Shown piece by piece: positions 1 through 6,870 of a stretch of DNA of 10,036 nt (position 1 is its first letter; each line of letters starts with the position of its first letter). The stretch lies in assembly GCA_015904045.1 (NCBI GenBank), contig JABMDG010000073.1, positions 5,842 through 15,877 on the forward strand, in the 5' to 3' direction. Under the pieces are notes generated by a model. The model made no database searches and was not told the DNA's origin. It saw only the letters and a list, made by a program, of their open reading frames with translations. Origin of the DNA: Nitrospira sp. (GTDB taxonomy: Bacteria; Nitrospirota; Nitrospiria; Nitrospirales; Nitrospiraceae). The translations under genes were made by a program, and so were the position numbers.

Positions 1-126
1 CATTATGCGATTTTGGAAAAGGGCCATACGGCTGAAGGGTATGTCAGTATCCCGCGGCCCATGGGCCCCAACTGCGTGCGCGACTCGCCACCGGACGATC
101 CCATCAGAAATTGCTACCAACGGTAA
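1..126 (+). CDS. C-terminal end of an upstream gene (5' part outside window)
   Basis: Frame 1 is open from the first base to a TAA at 124-126 and gives 41 codons with no need for a start inside the window. The peptide begins HYAILEKGHTAEGYVSIP and ends in a hydrophilic tail (PPDDPIRNCYQR). The order AILE, seven residues, then a V-x-I-P strand has the same spacing as the C-terminal strand region of seryl-tRNA synthetases (AILE, seven residues ending DG, then SV-x-IP). The match is short, however, and the part after IP does not follow that family closely. I therefore regard the piece as a probable real gene end of uncertain identity. The next gene starts 63 bases later on the same strand. Confidence 0.4.
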   Translation, partial: HYAILEKGHTAEGYVSIPRPMGPNCVRDSPPDDPIRNCYQR

Positions 127-189
127 TCCGCGCGCCACGTCTTTCATTCATGGTGGCGATCTCAATGGAAACATTGCTAGAGTGTGGCG

Positions 190-519
190 ATGGACCCGCA
201 AGACAACGTTACCGTCACCGAACTGCGGCTCAGCTATCGGTACATCAAGGAACATCCCTGGGTTGTGACCGCCGTGAACGGATTTCTTTCGGCCTATTTC
301 ATGGAGCAGCCGAGCTTTCGCGTGCAGCGGCATTTCGACGACCTGGAATCCGGCATGCACGTCTGGCTCTGCGACGTGCCGGCCACGATGAAAATGGAGC
401 GCCTGCTGCGGCGTCTCAAAGCCGATATCCCGGCATTTCACCTCACCGCCACGACTTCAATACCAGAGTCTCGCCCGCAATATCTGATCGACTGCCCGGA
501 TCCTGCGGCTCAGCCATAA
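190..519 (+). CDS. Small conserved-looking hypothetical protein, 109 aa
   Basis: I do not recognise the family. The protein is soluble, with no signal peptide or membrane segment. It has a short polar N-terminus, a mixed helix/strand middle (RYIKEHPWVVTAVNGFLSAY) and a second strand-like stretch (GMHVWLCDVPATMKMERLLR). I chose ATG 190 because AGAG at 179-182 lies seven bases upstream; the in-frame GTG at 184 would have almost no spacing. It overlaps several open frames on both strands, but this one has the most protein-like composition. It ends 81 bases before the dehydrogenase gene on the same strand, so it could be co-transcribed with it, although a possible -10 box lies between them. No function can be inferred. 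Confidence 0.5.
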   Translation: MDPQDNVTVTELRLSYRYIKEHPWVVTAVNGFLSAYFMEQPSFRVQRHFDDLESGMHVWLCDVPATMKMERLLRRLKADIPAFHLTATTSIPESRPQYLIDCPDPAAQP

Positions 520-573
520 GCCGGCCGCTGCACGTAAATCCTCCGCGGATGTGTTCAAAATTCACGAGAGGAG

Positions 574-579
574 TATACT
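574..579 (+). promoter_or_regulatory. Possible sigma70 -10 box (TATACT) before the lysine operon
   Basis: TATACT matches the -10 consensus at five of six positions and sits in a locally AT-rich spot just before the dehydrogenase gene. No good -35 box lies at the right distance: the bases 17 upstream are GTGTTC, and TTCAAA at 554-559 is only 14 bases away. If used, transcription would begin near 586, leaving just the purine-rich Shine-Dalgarno at 587-597 ahead of the start codon. This is a suggestion from sequence alone. Confidence 0.25.
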
Positions 580-580
580 A

Positions 581-601
581 ATGCACAGGGAGGGGGAATG
601 A
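581..601 (+). other. Possible six-codon leader ORF (MHREGE) overlapping the dehydrogenase start
   Basis: ATG 581 is preceded by a strong Shine-Dalgarno (AGAGGAG, 567-573) at the ideal seven-base spacing and is followed by six sense codons and TGA at 599-601. The stop shares its A with ATG 601 of the dehydrogenase, an arrangement that often allows translational coupling. The mini-ORF body itself (AGG GAG GGG) doubles as the Shine-Dalgarno of the next gene. It could be coincidence, because the same purines around 574 also form a -10-like box and both readings cannot apply to one transcript. Confidence 0.25.
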
Positions 602-1689
602 TGCATCGGGTGCTGGTTCTCGGCGCGGGGAAAATCGGCTCGCTGATTGCCTGTCTCTTAGCCCAACGCGGGACCTATGAGGTGCATCTGGGCGACCTCA
701 CTCTGGACGCGCCGAAACATCTCGTGGAAGACCTGGGCTTGGAGCGCGTCACCCCCTGCATTCTGGATGTCCGCCATCCCGACGCCGTGAGTACCTATCT
801 GTCGGCGCACCCGGTCGACGCGATTCTGTCGAGCCTTCCCTATTTCTGCAACCCCACCGTCGCCGGCCTGGCGCTGACCCATGGGGCACACTACTTCGAT
901 CTCACCGAAGACGTCGAGGTGACGAATCAGGTCAAGATCCTGAGCGGAGGCGCCGCGCGTGCCTTCATGCCGCAGTGCGGGTTGGCGCCTGGCTTCATCA
1001 GCATCGCTGCCCATGATTTGATGACACACTTTGAAACGCTGGATACGGTCAAGATGCGCGTCGGAGCGTTGCCGGTCCATCCCAGCAACGCGCTGAAATA
1101 TTCGCTCACCTGGTCCACCGACGGTTTGATCAACGAGTACGGCAATCTCTGCTACGGCATCGAAGGCGGTGAGAAGGTTCCACTCCAGCCGCTGGAAGGT
1201 CATGAAACGATCGAGTTGGACGGACTGCTTTATGAAGCCTTTAATACGTCGGGAGGTTTGGGCACGCTGGCCGACAGTTATGCCGGCAAAGTCCGGACCA
1301 TGAATTACAAGACGCTTCGCTACCCCGGCCATTGCGAGAAAATCCACTTATTGATGAAAGACCTCAAGCTCAACGAAGATCGGGAGACGCTGAAGCGCGT
1401 GCTCGAACACGCAATCCCTCAGACTCTTCAAGACGTCGTCCTGATCTACGCGTCGGTGTCGGGGACCCAACATGGGGGATTCTTCGAGGAGAATTACGTC
1501 AAAAAAATTTACCCCCAATGCATCAAAGGCAAGCTGTGGTCCGCGATTCAAGTTACTACCGCATCGAGTGCCTGTTGCGTCATGGATCTCGTCTTGAGCC
1601 GCCCGGCGCGATATCGTGGGTTTGTCACGCAGGAGACGATCTTATTGCAGGATTTTCTCAACAACGAATTTGGAGCATGCTTTCGATGA
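601..1689 (+). CDS. Saccharopine dehydrogenase / L-lysine 6-dehydrogenase family oxidoreductase
   Basis: This 362-residue NAD(P)-dependent enzyme belongs to the COG1748 (Lys9-like) family. The N-terminus is a Rossmann fold with G8-A-G10-K-I-G13 and an Asp near residue 32 at the end of the second strand, which favours NAD over NADP. Family hallmarks follow: CGLAPG (126-131), NALKYSLTWSTDGLINEY (about 163-180), EAFNTSGG and NYKTLRYPGHCEK (about 235-247). The length and the TSGG...YKT-RY-GH-EK block resemble bacterial lysine 6-dehydrogenases as much as saccharopine reductases. Either reaction yields 2-aminoadipate semialdehyde, the substrate of the next gene's product. ATG 601 has GGAGG (589-593) seven bases upstream; ATG 598 is also possible. 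Its TGA overlaps the start of the aldehyde dehydrogenase gene (ATGA), so the two are probably translated together. Family assignment is firm; the exact substrate is not. Confidence 0.88.
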   Translation: MHRVLVLGAGKIGSLIACLLAQRGTYEVHLGDLTLDAPKHLVEDLGLERVTPCILDVRHPDAVSTYLSAHPVDAILSSLPYFCNPTVAGLALTHGAHYFDLTEDVEVTNQVKILSGGAARAFMPQCGLAPGFISIAAHDLMTHFETLDTVKMRVGALPVHPSNALKYSLTWSTDGLINEYGNLCYGIEGGEKVPLQPLEGHETIELDGLLYEAFNTSGGLGTLADSYAGKVRTMNYKTLRYPGHCEKIHLLMKDLKLNEDRETLKRVLEHAIPQTLQDVVLIYASVSGTQHGGFFEENYVKKIYPQCIKGKLWSAIQVTTASSACCVMDLVLSRPARYRGFVTQETILLQDFLNNEFGACFR

Positions 1690-3215
1690 ACGCCACGCAC
1701 GCAACCCTCAAGGATCTCGGCATTCAAGCGGTCAATTCCGGCGGCAGCACGGGAAGCGGCTGGTGGTCCCCCCAATCCGGCAGAGCCCACGTGCAATCCA
1801 TCAACCCGTCGACCGGTGAACCCATTGCCACTGTTGCCGCCTGTTCACAGGACGACTACGAGCGTATTGTCAAAGAATCAGTCGAGGCGTTCGCCGCGTG
1901 GCGTTTGGTCCCCGCACCGAAACGGGGCGAGGTCGTCCGGCTCATCGGGCAAGCCTTGCGGGAGAAGAAGGACCAGCTGGGCACCTTGGTGTCGTTGGAA
2001 GTCGGCAAGATCAAGGCCGAGGGAGACGGCGAGGTGCAGGAAATGATCGACATGGCCGATTTTGCCGTCGGCCAAGCCCGGATGCTCTACGGCGCGACCA
2101 TGCAATCCGAACGGCCGGCCCATCATATGAGCGAACAGTGGCACCCGCTGGGCCCTGTCGGCGTCATCACCGCGTTCAACTTTCCCGTCGCCGTGTGGGC
2201 CTGGAATGCCTTTGTCGCCGCAATTGCCGGCGACACCGTCATTTGGAAACCCTCGCCCAAGGCCACCCTCTGCGCGATCGCCGTGCAGCAGATTTGCAAT
2301 CGTGTCATGCAACAGCAGGGGTATCAGGGGATTTTTTCGCTCTTTATCACCGACCAAGCCGACCTGGCCGAGCACATGGTCAAGGATCGTCGGCTGCCGC
2401 TCATTTCGTTCACCGGCTCGGTCCCTGTGGGTCGCCGCGTCGCCTCGCTTGTGGGAGAGCGTCTGGGCCGAACGCTGCTGGAACTCAGCGGCAACAATGC
2501 GGTGATCGTCGATGACACCGCCGACCTCGACATGGCCGTGCGCGCCGTTCTGTTCGGCGCCGTCGGCACCGCCGGCCAGCGGTGCACGACCACCAGGCGC
2601 CTCTTCGTCCACGAATCGCGTTACGAACAATTGGTGGGCAAACTGGTGAAGGCCTATGCCCAAGTCCACATCGGAAACCCGCTGGAGCCTAATGTGCTCA
2701 TGGGGCCGCTCATCGATCCTGCTGCCGTGGAGGGCTATCGCTCGACGATCGACGAGATCAAGCGGGAAGGCGGCCAGATTCTCTGCGGTGGACACGTTCT
2801 GAATCGGCCCGGCTACTTTGTAGAGCCGACGATCGTCCGCGCGGAGAACCGCTGGCCCGTCGTGCAGCGTGAAACCTTCGCGCCGATTCTGTACGTGATG
2901 ACGTTTCGAACCATCGACGAGGCGATCGCCATGCAGAACGACGTGCCACAAGGTTTGTCATCCGCCATGTTTTCCAATGACGTGCGCCGCACGGGGCAAT
3001 TTCTGTCCGCCGCCGGCAGCGACTGCGGGATCGCCAATATCAATATCGGCACGTCCGGCGCCGAAATCGGCGGCGCCTTCGGCGGAGAGAAAGAAACGGG
3101 TGGCGGGCGTGAGGCCGGATCGGATGCATGGAAAGCCTATATGCGCCGCCAAACCAATACCATCAACTGGGGAACGGAACTCCCGTTGGCTCAAGGCATT
3201 AGATTTGGAGAGTGA
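1686..3215 (+). CDS. Antiquitin-type (ALDH7) L-2-aminoadipate semialdehyde dehydrogenase
   Basis: This 509-residue cytosolic enzyme should oxidise 2-aminoadipate 6-semialdehyde (in equilibrium with piperideine-6-carboxylate) to 2-aminoadipate using NAD+. The aldehyde dehydrogenase machinery is complete: Asn165 in AFNFP, Lys188 in WKPS, FTGS at 242-245, Glu266 in LLELSG, Cys300 in GQRC and Glu396 in ETFAP. The C-terminal blocks NINIGTSGAEIGGAFGGEKE and GSDAWKAYMRR are the signature of the ALDH7/antiquitin family (human ALDH7A1, bacterial AmaB/Pcd), and the length matches human cytosolic ALDH7A1. Arg299 before the cysteine and Gly458-Ala459 correspond to aminoadipate-binding positions known in that family. 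ATG 1686 overlaps the previous stop (ATGA) and has GGAG ten bases upstream; ATG 1677, three codons earlier, would place GGAG too close. The open frame continues upstream to 1332, but that part lies inside the dehydrogenase gene and is not coding in this frame. Confidence 0.93.
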   Translation: MNATHATLKDLGIQAVNSGGSTGSGWWSPQSGRAHVQSINPSTGEPIATVAACSQDDYERIVKESVEAFAAWRLVPAPKRGEVVRLIGQALREKKDQLGTLVSLEVGKIKAEGDGEVQEMIDMADFAVGQARMLYGATMQSERPAHHMSEQWHPLGPVGVITAFNFPVAVWAWNAFVAAIAGDTVIWKPSPKATLCAIAVQQICNRVMQQQGYQGIFSLFITDQADLAEHMVKDRRLPLISFTGSVPVGRRVASLVGERLGRTLLELSGNNAVIVDDTADLDMAVRAVLFGAVGTAGQRCTTTRRLFVHESRYEQLVGKLVKAYAQVHIGNPLEPNVLMGPLIDPAAVEGYRSTIDEIKREGGQILCGGHVLNRPGYFVEPTIVRAENRWPVVQRETFAPILYVMTFRTIDEAIAMQNDVPQGLSSAMFSNDVRRTGQFLSAAGSDCGIANINIGTSGAEIGGAFGGEKETGGGREAGSDAWKAYMRRQTNTINWGTELPLAQGIRFGE

Positions 3216-3267
3216 CGCTGTCATTCGTCAGGCGTCGATCGTGAATAGCCGGAAGTTCCTCCCCCGA

Positions 3268-3294
3268 TTGACGGTTGACGAGTGGCGTTTGACG
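3268..3294 (+). repeat. Three TTGACG hexamers in register between the aldehyde dehydrogenase and VOC genes
   Basis: TTGACG occurs at 3268, 3275 and 3289, that is with offsets of 7 and 14 bases. Each copy equals a near-perfect -35 box, but I find no convincing -10 box 16-18 bases after any of them. The repeat could be a protein-binding site or chance in a 102-base intergenic gap. Confidence 0.25.
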
Positions 3295-3317
3295 AGGTCG
3301 TACGGAAGGAGCCCCTC

Positions 3318-3914
3318 ATGGATCAGGCTGCAACATTGGATGCACTCATTGAACGCATGGTGGCCGACTACGTGGCGCGCAACAGAGCCGCCGGTGTGCT
3401 CAAGACCATGCTCGACAATGCGGGGGTCGGATTGTTCCCGGTCATCGATCACCTGACCATTCGCACCTTCGACATCGATCATGGCGCAGAGCCGTTTGTT
3501 GCGCTGGGCTATGGGTACGATGAAACCCTTGAATACGACGATTGGTATGCCAAGGTCTATCGCAAGGCCGGCTACCCCGCCCTCTTCGTCGATCAGGCCT
3601 ATGCGGGCGACCGCGGACAAACCAGCATCATCCCCGGCTGGGTCAAGAAATTCGGAGACCGGGTGTTTCACCATATCGCGGTACGGGTCGAAAATATCGA
3701 CCGGGCGGTAGAGCGGCTCAAACAGCTGGGGGTGGTGTTTGCCGGAAACATCGTCGGCAGACCGGGAGACCATCTCCGGCAGATCTTTTCCGCCCCTGAA
3801 ATGGTCGACGGCCAACCCTTCTCCGTCTTAGAGCTGGCGGAACGGCACCGGGGCTACCTCGGCTTCCTGCCACCACAAGCCGATAGTCTGATGAAATCGA
3901 CCGCCCCACGCTGA
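3318..3914 (+). CDS. Two-module VOC (glyoxalase/HPPD fold) metalloprotein, possible 2-oxoacid dioxygenase
   Basis: This 198-residue soluble protein begins with a helical stretch (1-40) followed by two VOC modules. The expected metal ligands are visible: His45 in IDHLTIRT, His119 in HHIAVRV and Glu172 in VLELAER. The block LRQIFSAP...VLELAERHRGYLGF copies the layout of the C-terminal domain of 4-hydroxyphenylpyruvate dioxygenases (LLQIFT...FFEIIQR..GFG), and the first half is reminiscent of DUF1338 2-oxoadipate dioxygenases, but the protein is far shorter than either. ATG 3318 is supported by GGAAGGAG (3304-3311) six bases upstream; an in-frame GTG at 3282 lacks this. It lies 102 bases after the aldehyde dehydrogenase gene on the same strand. 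A role on a 2-oxo acid of lysine breakdown is my inference; a dioxygenase on another substrate, or a glyoxalase-like function, is equally open. Its last 89 residues recur at 6716-6985. Confidence 0.85.
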   Translation: MDQAATLDALIERMVADYVARNRAAGVLKTMLDNAGVGLFPVIDHLTIRTFDIDHGAEPFVALGYGYDETLEYDDWYAKVYRKAGYPALFVDQAYAGDRGQTSIIPGWVKKFGDRVFHHIAVRVENIDRAVERLKQLGVVFAGNIVGRPGDHLRQIFSAPEMVDGQPFSVLELAERHRGYLGFLPPQADSLMKSTAPR

Positions 3915-4108
3915 ACGGCGTGACCTGACTTCCCCCTCTTTCGATGAGACGCGCCTTCTTCTCTCCTAATGTTTCCCACCTCTATCAATGACTTGCGTGC
4001 CCCCTTCAAAAGGCTGCTCCTCATCCGTGGTATAGGCTGACAGGCGCTGATGCCCTATGGTTCTACCACCGGCAGAGAGCAGCACCCTATCTCTCGCCAA
4101 CCTTTGTT
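3915..4108. other. Intergenic gap before the glycosyltransferase, no clear signals
   Basis: The gap is pyrimidine-rich (for example CTTCCCCCTCTTTC at 3949-3961). It contains a TATAGG box at 4031-4036 whose nearest -35-like partner (TTCAAA, 4005-4010) is 20 bases away, too far to be convincing. I see no stable hairpin with a T-tract, so neither a terminator for the VOC gene nor a firm promoter for the next gene can be named. Confidence 0.4.
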
Positions 4109-6394
4109 ATGACGTTTATCGATACTCTGTTTGGGACTCCAATCGCGGCGGGACTGTCCGGCGTGGCTCTCTTCGCCATTGGCCTGCTGGTCAAACAGGA
4201 CCGAGGACGACGCTGGGTCCTCAGTCTCAGCCTTCTACTCTATCTCCGCTATATCATCTGGCGGGCTCTTTACACGCTCCCGACCGACGACCTGACCAGC
4301 ATGATTGTAGGAGGGACGGTCTATCTCGCGGAACTCTACGGCCTGTCCCAGTTCTTATTTTTCACCTATCAATCCTGGTCACCGACCGACCGGCATCCGG
4401 TCCCAATCACGACCTACCCGACCGTGGACATCATGGTCACGGTGGTCAATGAACCGCTCTCGCTCCTACGACAATCGTTGATCGGGTGTTTGAGGCAAGA
4501 CTATCCAAGAGACCGCTTCACCGTGTATGTGCTCGATGATGGCCATCGTCCTGAAGCCAAGACCCTTGCAGCCGAACTGGGGTGTGGCTACCTCACCCGA
4601 CCGGATAGTCCCCGCCATGCGAAGGCTGGAAACCTGAACCACGCGCTTCATATGACTGACGGCGAGTTGATCGCCGTGTTCGATGTGGACCACGTCCCTG
4701 CCCGTACATTCCTGAAAGAAACCGTCGGGTTCTTCGATGATCCCAACGTAGCTATCGTTCAGACTCCCCACCACTTCTATAATCCCGACATTTTCCAGCG
4801 GAACCTGCGTGTCGGAAGTCAGGTCATGAACGAGCAAGCCTTGTTCTTCCGGTCGCTCCAGGCAGGCAGGGACACGCACAACAGCGCCTTCTTCGCCGGC
4901 AGCGGCGGTCTGCTTCGCCGCAAACCCCTGGAAGACATCGGCGGATTCCAGACACAGACCATCACCGAAGACATTCACACCAGCATGAATTTGCACGCAA
5001 AGGGATACAAGTCCTGCTACCTCAATCGCGTGCTGTCGGCGGGCCTCATGCCGGAGACATTTGAGGGGTACCTGAAGCAACGTAAACGTTGGGCCATGGG
5101 CTGCATCCAGGTGCTCCTCCGTGACAATCCACTCACAAAGCGCGGCCTCACTTTCGCGCAGCGCCTGGATTATTTTGGATCGATCTTCTATTTTTTCTTC
5201 GGCCTGCCGCGCGTGATCTGCCTCGTGGCTCCACTGGCAAGCCTGCTGTTCCACACCCCGCCGCTTCACGCGGATATCACGCTGCTTACGTTGCACTTCT
5301 TTCCCTTTTACATCGCGTCGGCCCTCGCGATGCGCCCCGTAACCCGCGGTTCTCGCAATCCCTTCTGGTCGGACATCTATGAACTCGCCATGTGCTTCGC
5401 GCTGAGCGCGGTCGCGCTGAAAGCGCTCGCGGCCCCGAGGAAAGAACGGACGTTTGAAGTGACGCCCAAAGGACAGCGAGTCAAGAAAAACACGTCTGCT
5501 GAGTTGACCTTAGCGTGGCCGCATTTGGTGATCTTCGGATTGTTAATTGGCGGGTTGGTCCTGGGCATTCAGGATCTTTGGCATGGCACGGGTGATGCCG
5601 GGCTCCCGGTCAGCCTGTTTTGGGGCACGGCCAATCTCATCCTGTTGACGATCGCCATGTTTGTGGCCAGTGAACAACCGCAGGGCCGGCAGGCGTTTCG
5701 GCTCAATCGGGATTTCGTCGGCGAGTTGTTCATGGACGGCAGTTCCACCCCCGTGCGCATTCTCAATATCAACGAGTCTGGTGCCGCACTATCCGTAGAA
5801 CATCCCGTCTTTACGGCACAACACACGGTGCGGCTGCTTCTCACCTCCTCCCAAGGCACTATCGTGCGATTGAGTGGACGACTCATGAGACAAGAACGAA
5901 CGCCATCCGGTGACGTGATCGCCGGGGTTCAGTTTGTCGAACTCGATGATCCAACCACAGAGGTGCTTGTCGACAAGATGTTCGGTGACCCTGCGTCCTG
6001 GGAGGAGAGCTATCGCATTCAGCCGGGCATTGCAGGCAGCGTGCGGTCATTGCTGCACGCCCTTGCTTCCCCCTGGAAATCCTTCACCTGGGAACAACGC
6101 CGAATGCCGCGTGTGGCTTATGAAACATCGTGTCGATTACGCACTCCAACGGTCTCACTAGCGGGAACGCTGGAAGACATGTCCTTCACGGGTGTGCGCG
6201 TACGCGTTCCGTCAATTCCGAGCGAGTCGTTGGCCGGCAGCCACTTGGTATTGCCGCTCGTGACCCTCAAGGTCTCTCCGGTGTCGATGACGCGCCGTCA
6301 TCTCAAGACCTACATCCATTTTGCAGTCGAGAGCATCGAACGGGGCGAACACCACTGGCGTGCAATGCACACTACTCAATGGAAGCGGGAATGA
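4109..6394 (+). CDS. BcsA-type processive family 2 glycosyltransferase with two C-terminal PilZ domains
   Basis: This 761-residue inner-membrane enzyme probably polymerises and exports a beta-linked exopolysaccharide from a UDP-sugar. N-terminal membrane helices lie near 12-28, 36-50 and 67-87. The cytoplasmic GT-A domain has the processive set: DDG (143-145), DVD (192-194), FFAGSG (261-266), TED (286-288) and QRKRW (324-328). More helices follow near 355-380, 388-408, 420-440, 470-487 and 500-520. FEVTPKG (449-455) is the gating-loop motif FxVTxK of cellulose synthases. Two PilZ-like domains close the protein. The first has RxxxR (527-531) but NESGAA (555-560), lacking the final glycine. The second has RxxxR (664-668) and DMSFTG (690-695), a full c-di-GMP signature. 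No Shine-Dalgarno precedes ATG 4109, which is odd. No bcsB, bcsC or cellulase gene lies in the window, so cellulose as the product is unproven. Confidence 0.92.
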   Translation: MTFIDTLFGTPIAAGLSGVALFAIGLLVKQDRGRRWVLSLSLLLYLRYIIWRALYTLPTDDLTSMIVGGTVYLAELYGLSQFLFFTYQSWSPTDRHPVPITTYPTVDIMVTVVNEPLSLLRQSLIGCLRQDYPRDRFTVYVLDDGHRPEAKTLAAELGCGYLTRPDSPRHAKAGNLNHALHMTDGELIAVFDVDHVPARTFLKETVGFFDDPNVAIVQTPHHFYNPDIFQRNLRVGSQVMNEQALFFRSLQAGRDTHNSAFFAGSGGLLRRKPLEDIGGFQTQTITEDIHTSMNLHAKGYKSCYLNRVLSAGLMPETFEGYLKQRKRWAMGCIQVLLRDNPLTKRGLTFAQRLDYFGSIFYFFFGLPRVICLVAPLASLLFHTPPLHADITLLTLHFFPFYIASALAMRPVTRGSRNPFWSDIYELAMCFALSAVALKALAAPRKERTFEVTPKGQRVKKNTSAELTLAWPHLVIFGLLIGGLVLGIQDLWHGTGDAGLPVSLFWGTANLILLTIAMFVASEQPQGRQAFRLNRDFVGELFMDGSSTPVRILNINESGAALSVEHPVFTAQHTVRLLLTSSQGTIVRLSGRLMRQERTPSGDVIAGVQFVELDDPTTEVLVDKMFGDPASWEESYRIQPGIAGSVRSLLHALASPWKSFTWEQRRMPRVAYETSCRLRTPTVSLAGTLEDMSFTGVRVRVPSIPSESLAGSHLVLPLVTLKVSPVSMTRRHLKTYIHFAVESIERGEHHWRAMHTTQWKRE

Positions 6395-6870
6395 GCACCA
6401 GCGCTCCACCGAATCAGTCCTTACCGCCTGACGCTCAGGTAGCCCCTGTGGCGAGTTGTGAAGTGGTCACGGAGGGACTGTCGTTCGCGGGAGAGATGCT
6501 GGCCGTCATCCAACTCGCCAATCTGCCATCCGAGTCGGCCATGGCACCTCACGAACAGCGCATGGTCTCCTCGTTGCGGCGCATACATCGAACTCCCGGG
6601 CGATCCCCATGGACTGGGCGAGGCGTGGATTGGGCCCATGATCTGGCGAGCGATGTTCTCGCTCCGTTTGGCTCATCCCTCGACTTGCGATCCGCACAAA
6701 TTGCGCTATGCTCTCAAGAAATTCGGAGACCAGGACTTTCACCATGTGGCAGTGCGGGTCGAAGACATCGAGAAAGCAGTGGAGCGGCTCAAACAAAAGG
6801 GTGTGGTATTTGCCGGGAATATCGTCGGAGAGCGCGGCGACCACCTCCGGCAAATCTTTTCCGCCCCTGA
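6391..6870 (+). CDS. Unrecognised ORF coupled to the glycosyltransferase; probably a broken gene
   Basis: ATG 6391 overlaps the TGA of the glycosyltransferase gene (ATGA) and opens a 159-codon frame. The first 64 codons look genuine: a Pro/Ser/Gln-rich start (MSTSAPPNQSLPPDAQ) and then helix-like sequence (GEMLAVIQLANLP...HEQRMVSSLRR). By my hand count 45 of these 64 codons end in G or C. From about 6583 this falls to 22 of 44, while the frame used by the VOC copy downstream rises to 30 of 45 and reads YIELPGDPHGLGEAWIG. The tail after 6716 is the VOC copy read out of frame. The simplest reading is a gene disrupted by a one-base insertion or by recombination near 6575-6590. I cannot name a family for either part. 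Confidence 0.35.
   Translation: MSTSAPPNQSLPPDAQVAPVASCEVVTEGLSFAGEMLAVIQLANLPSESAMAPHEQRMVSSLRRIHRTPGRSPWTGRGVDWAHDLASDVLAPFGSSLDLRSAQIALCSQEIRRPGLSPCGSAGRRHRESSGAAQTKGCGICREYRRRARRPPPANLFRP

Noticed and set aside
111..581. Plus-strand open frame overlapping the 109-residue hypothetical gene
   Set aside because: Arg/Ser/Pro/His-rich translation typical of an off-frame reading; the 190-519 frame is more protein-like.
658..1347. Minus-strand open frame (229 codons) opposite the dehydrogenase gene
   Set aside because: Antisense shadow; the + strand frame carries the Rossmann motif and family blocks.
1332..1685. In-frame upstream extension of the aldehyde dehydrogenase, giving a 627-residue protein
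   Set aside because: This part lies within the dehydrogenase gene in another frame and reads as low-quality Arg/Ser-rich sequence; antiquitin homologues start near 1686.
1878..2951. Long minus-strand open frame (357 codons) opposite the aldehyde dehydrogenase gene
   Set aside because: Composition is His/Arg/Gly-rich with no recognisable family; it is the expected antisense shadow of a GC-rich gene whose + strand product is unmistakable.
4005..4036. TTCAAA and TATAGG as a promoter for the glycosyltransferase gene
   Set aside because: The 20-base spacer is too long for a normal sigma70 promoter.
4057..4452. Plus-strand open frame overlapping the start of the glycosyltransferase gene
   Set aside because: It overlaps N-terminal membrane segments of the glycosyltransferase and has off-frame composition.
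4466..5296. Minus-strand open frame (276 codons) opposite the glycosyltransferase gene
   Set aside because: All catalytic motifs of the glycosyltransferase are on the other strand, and the antisense peptide shows no domain features.
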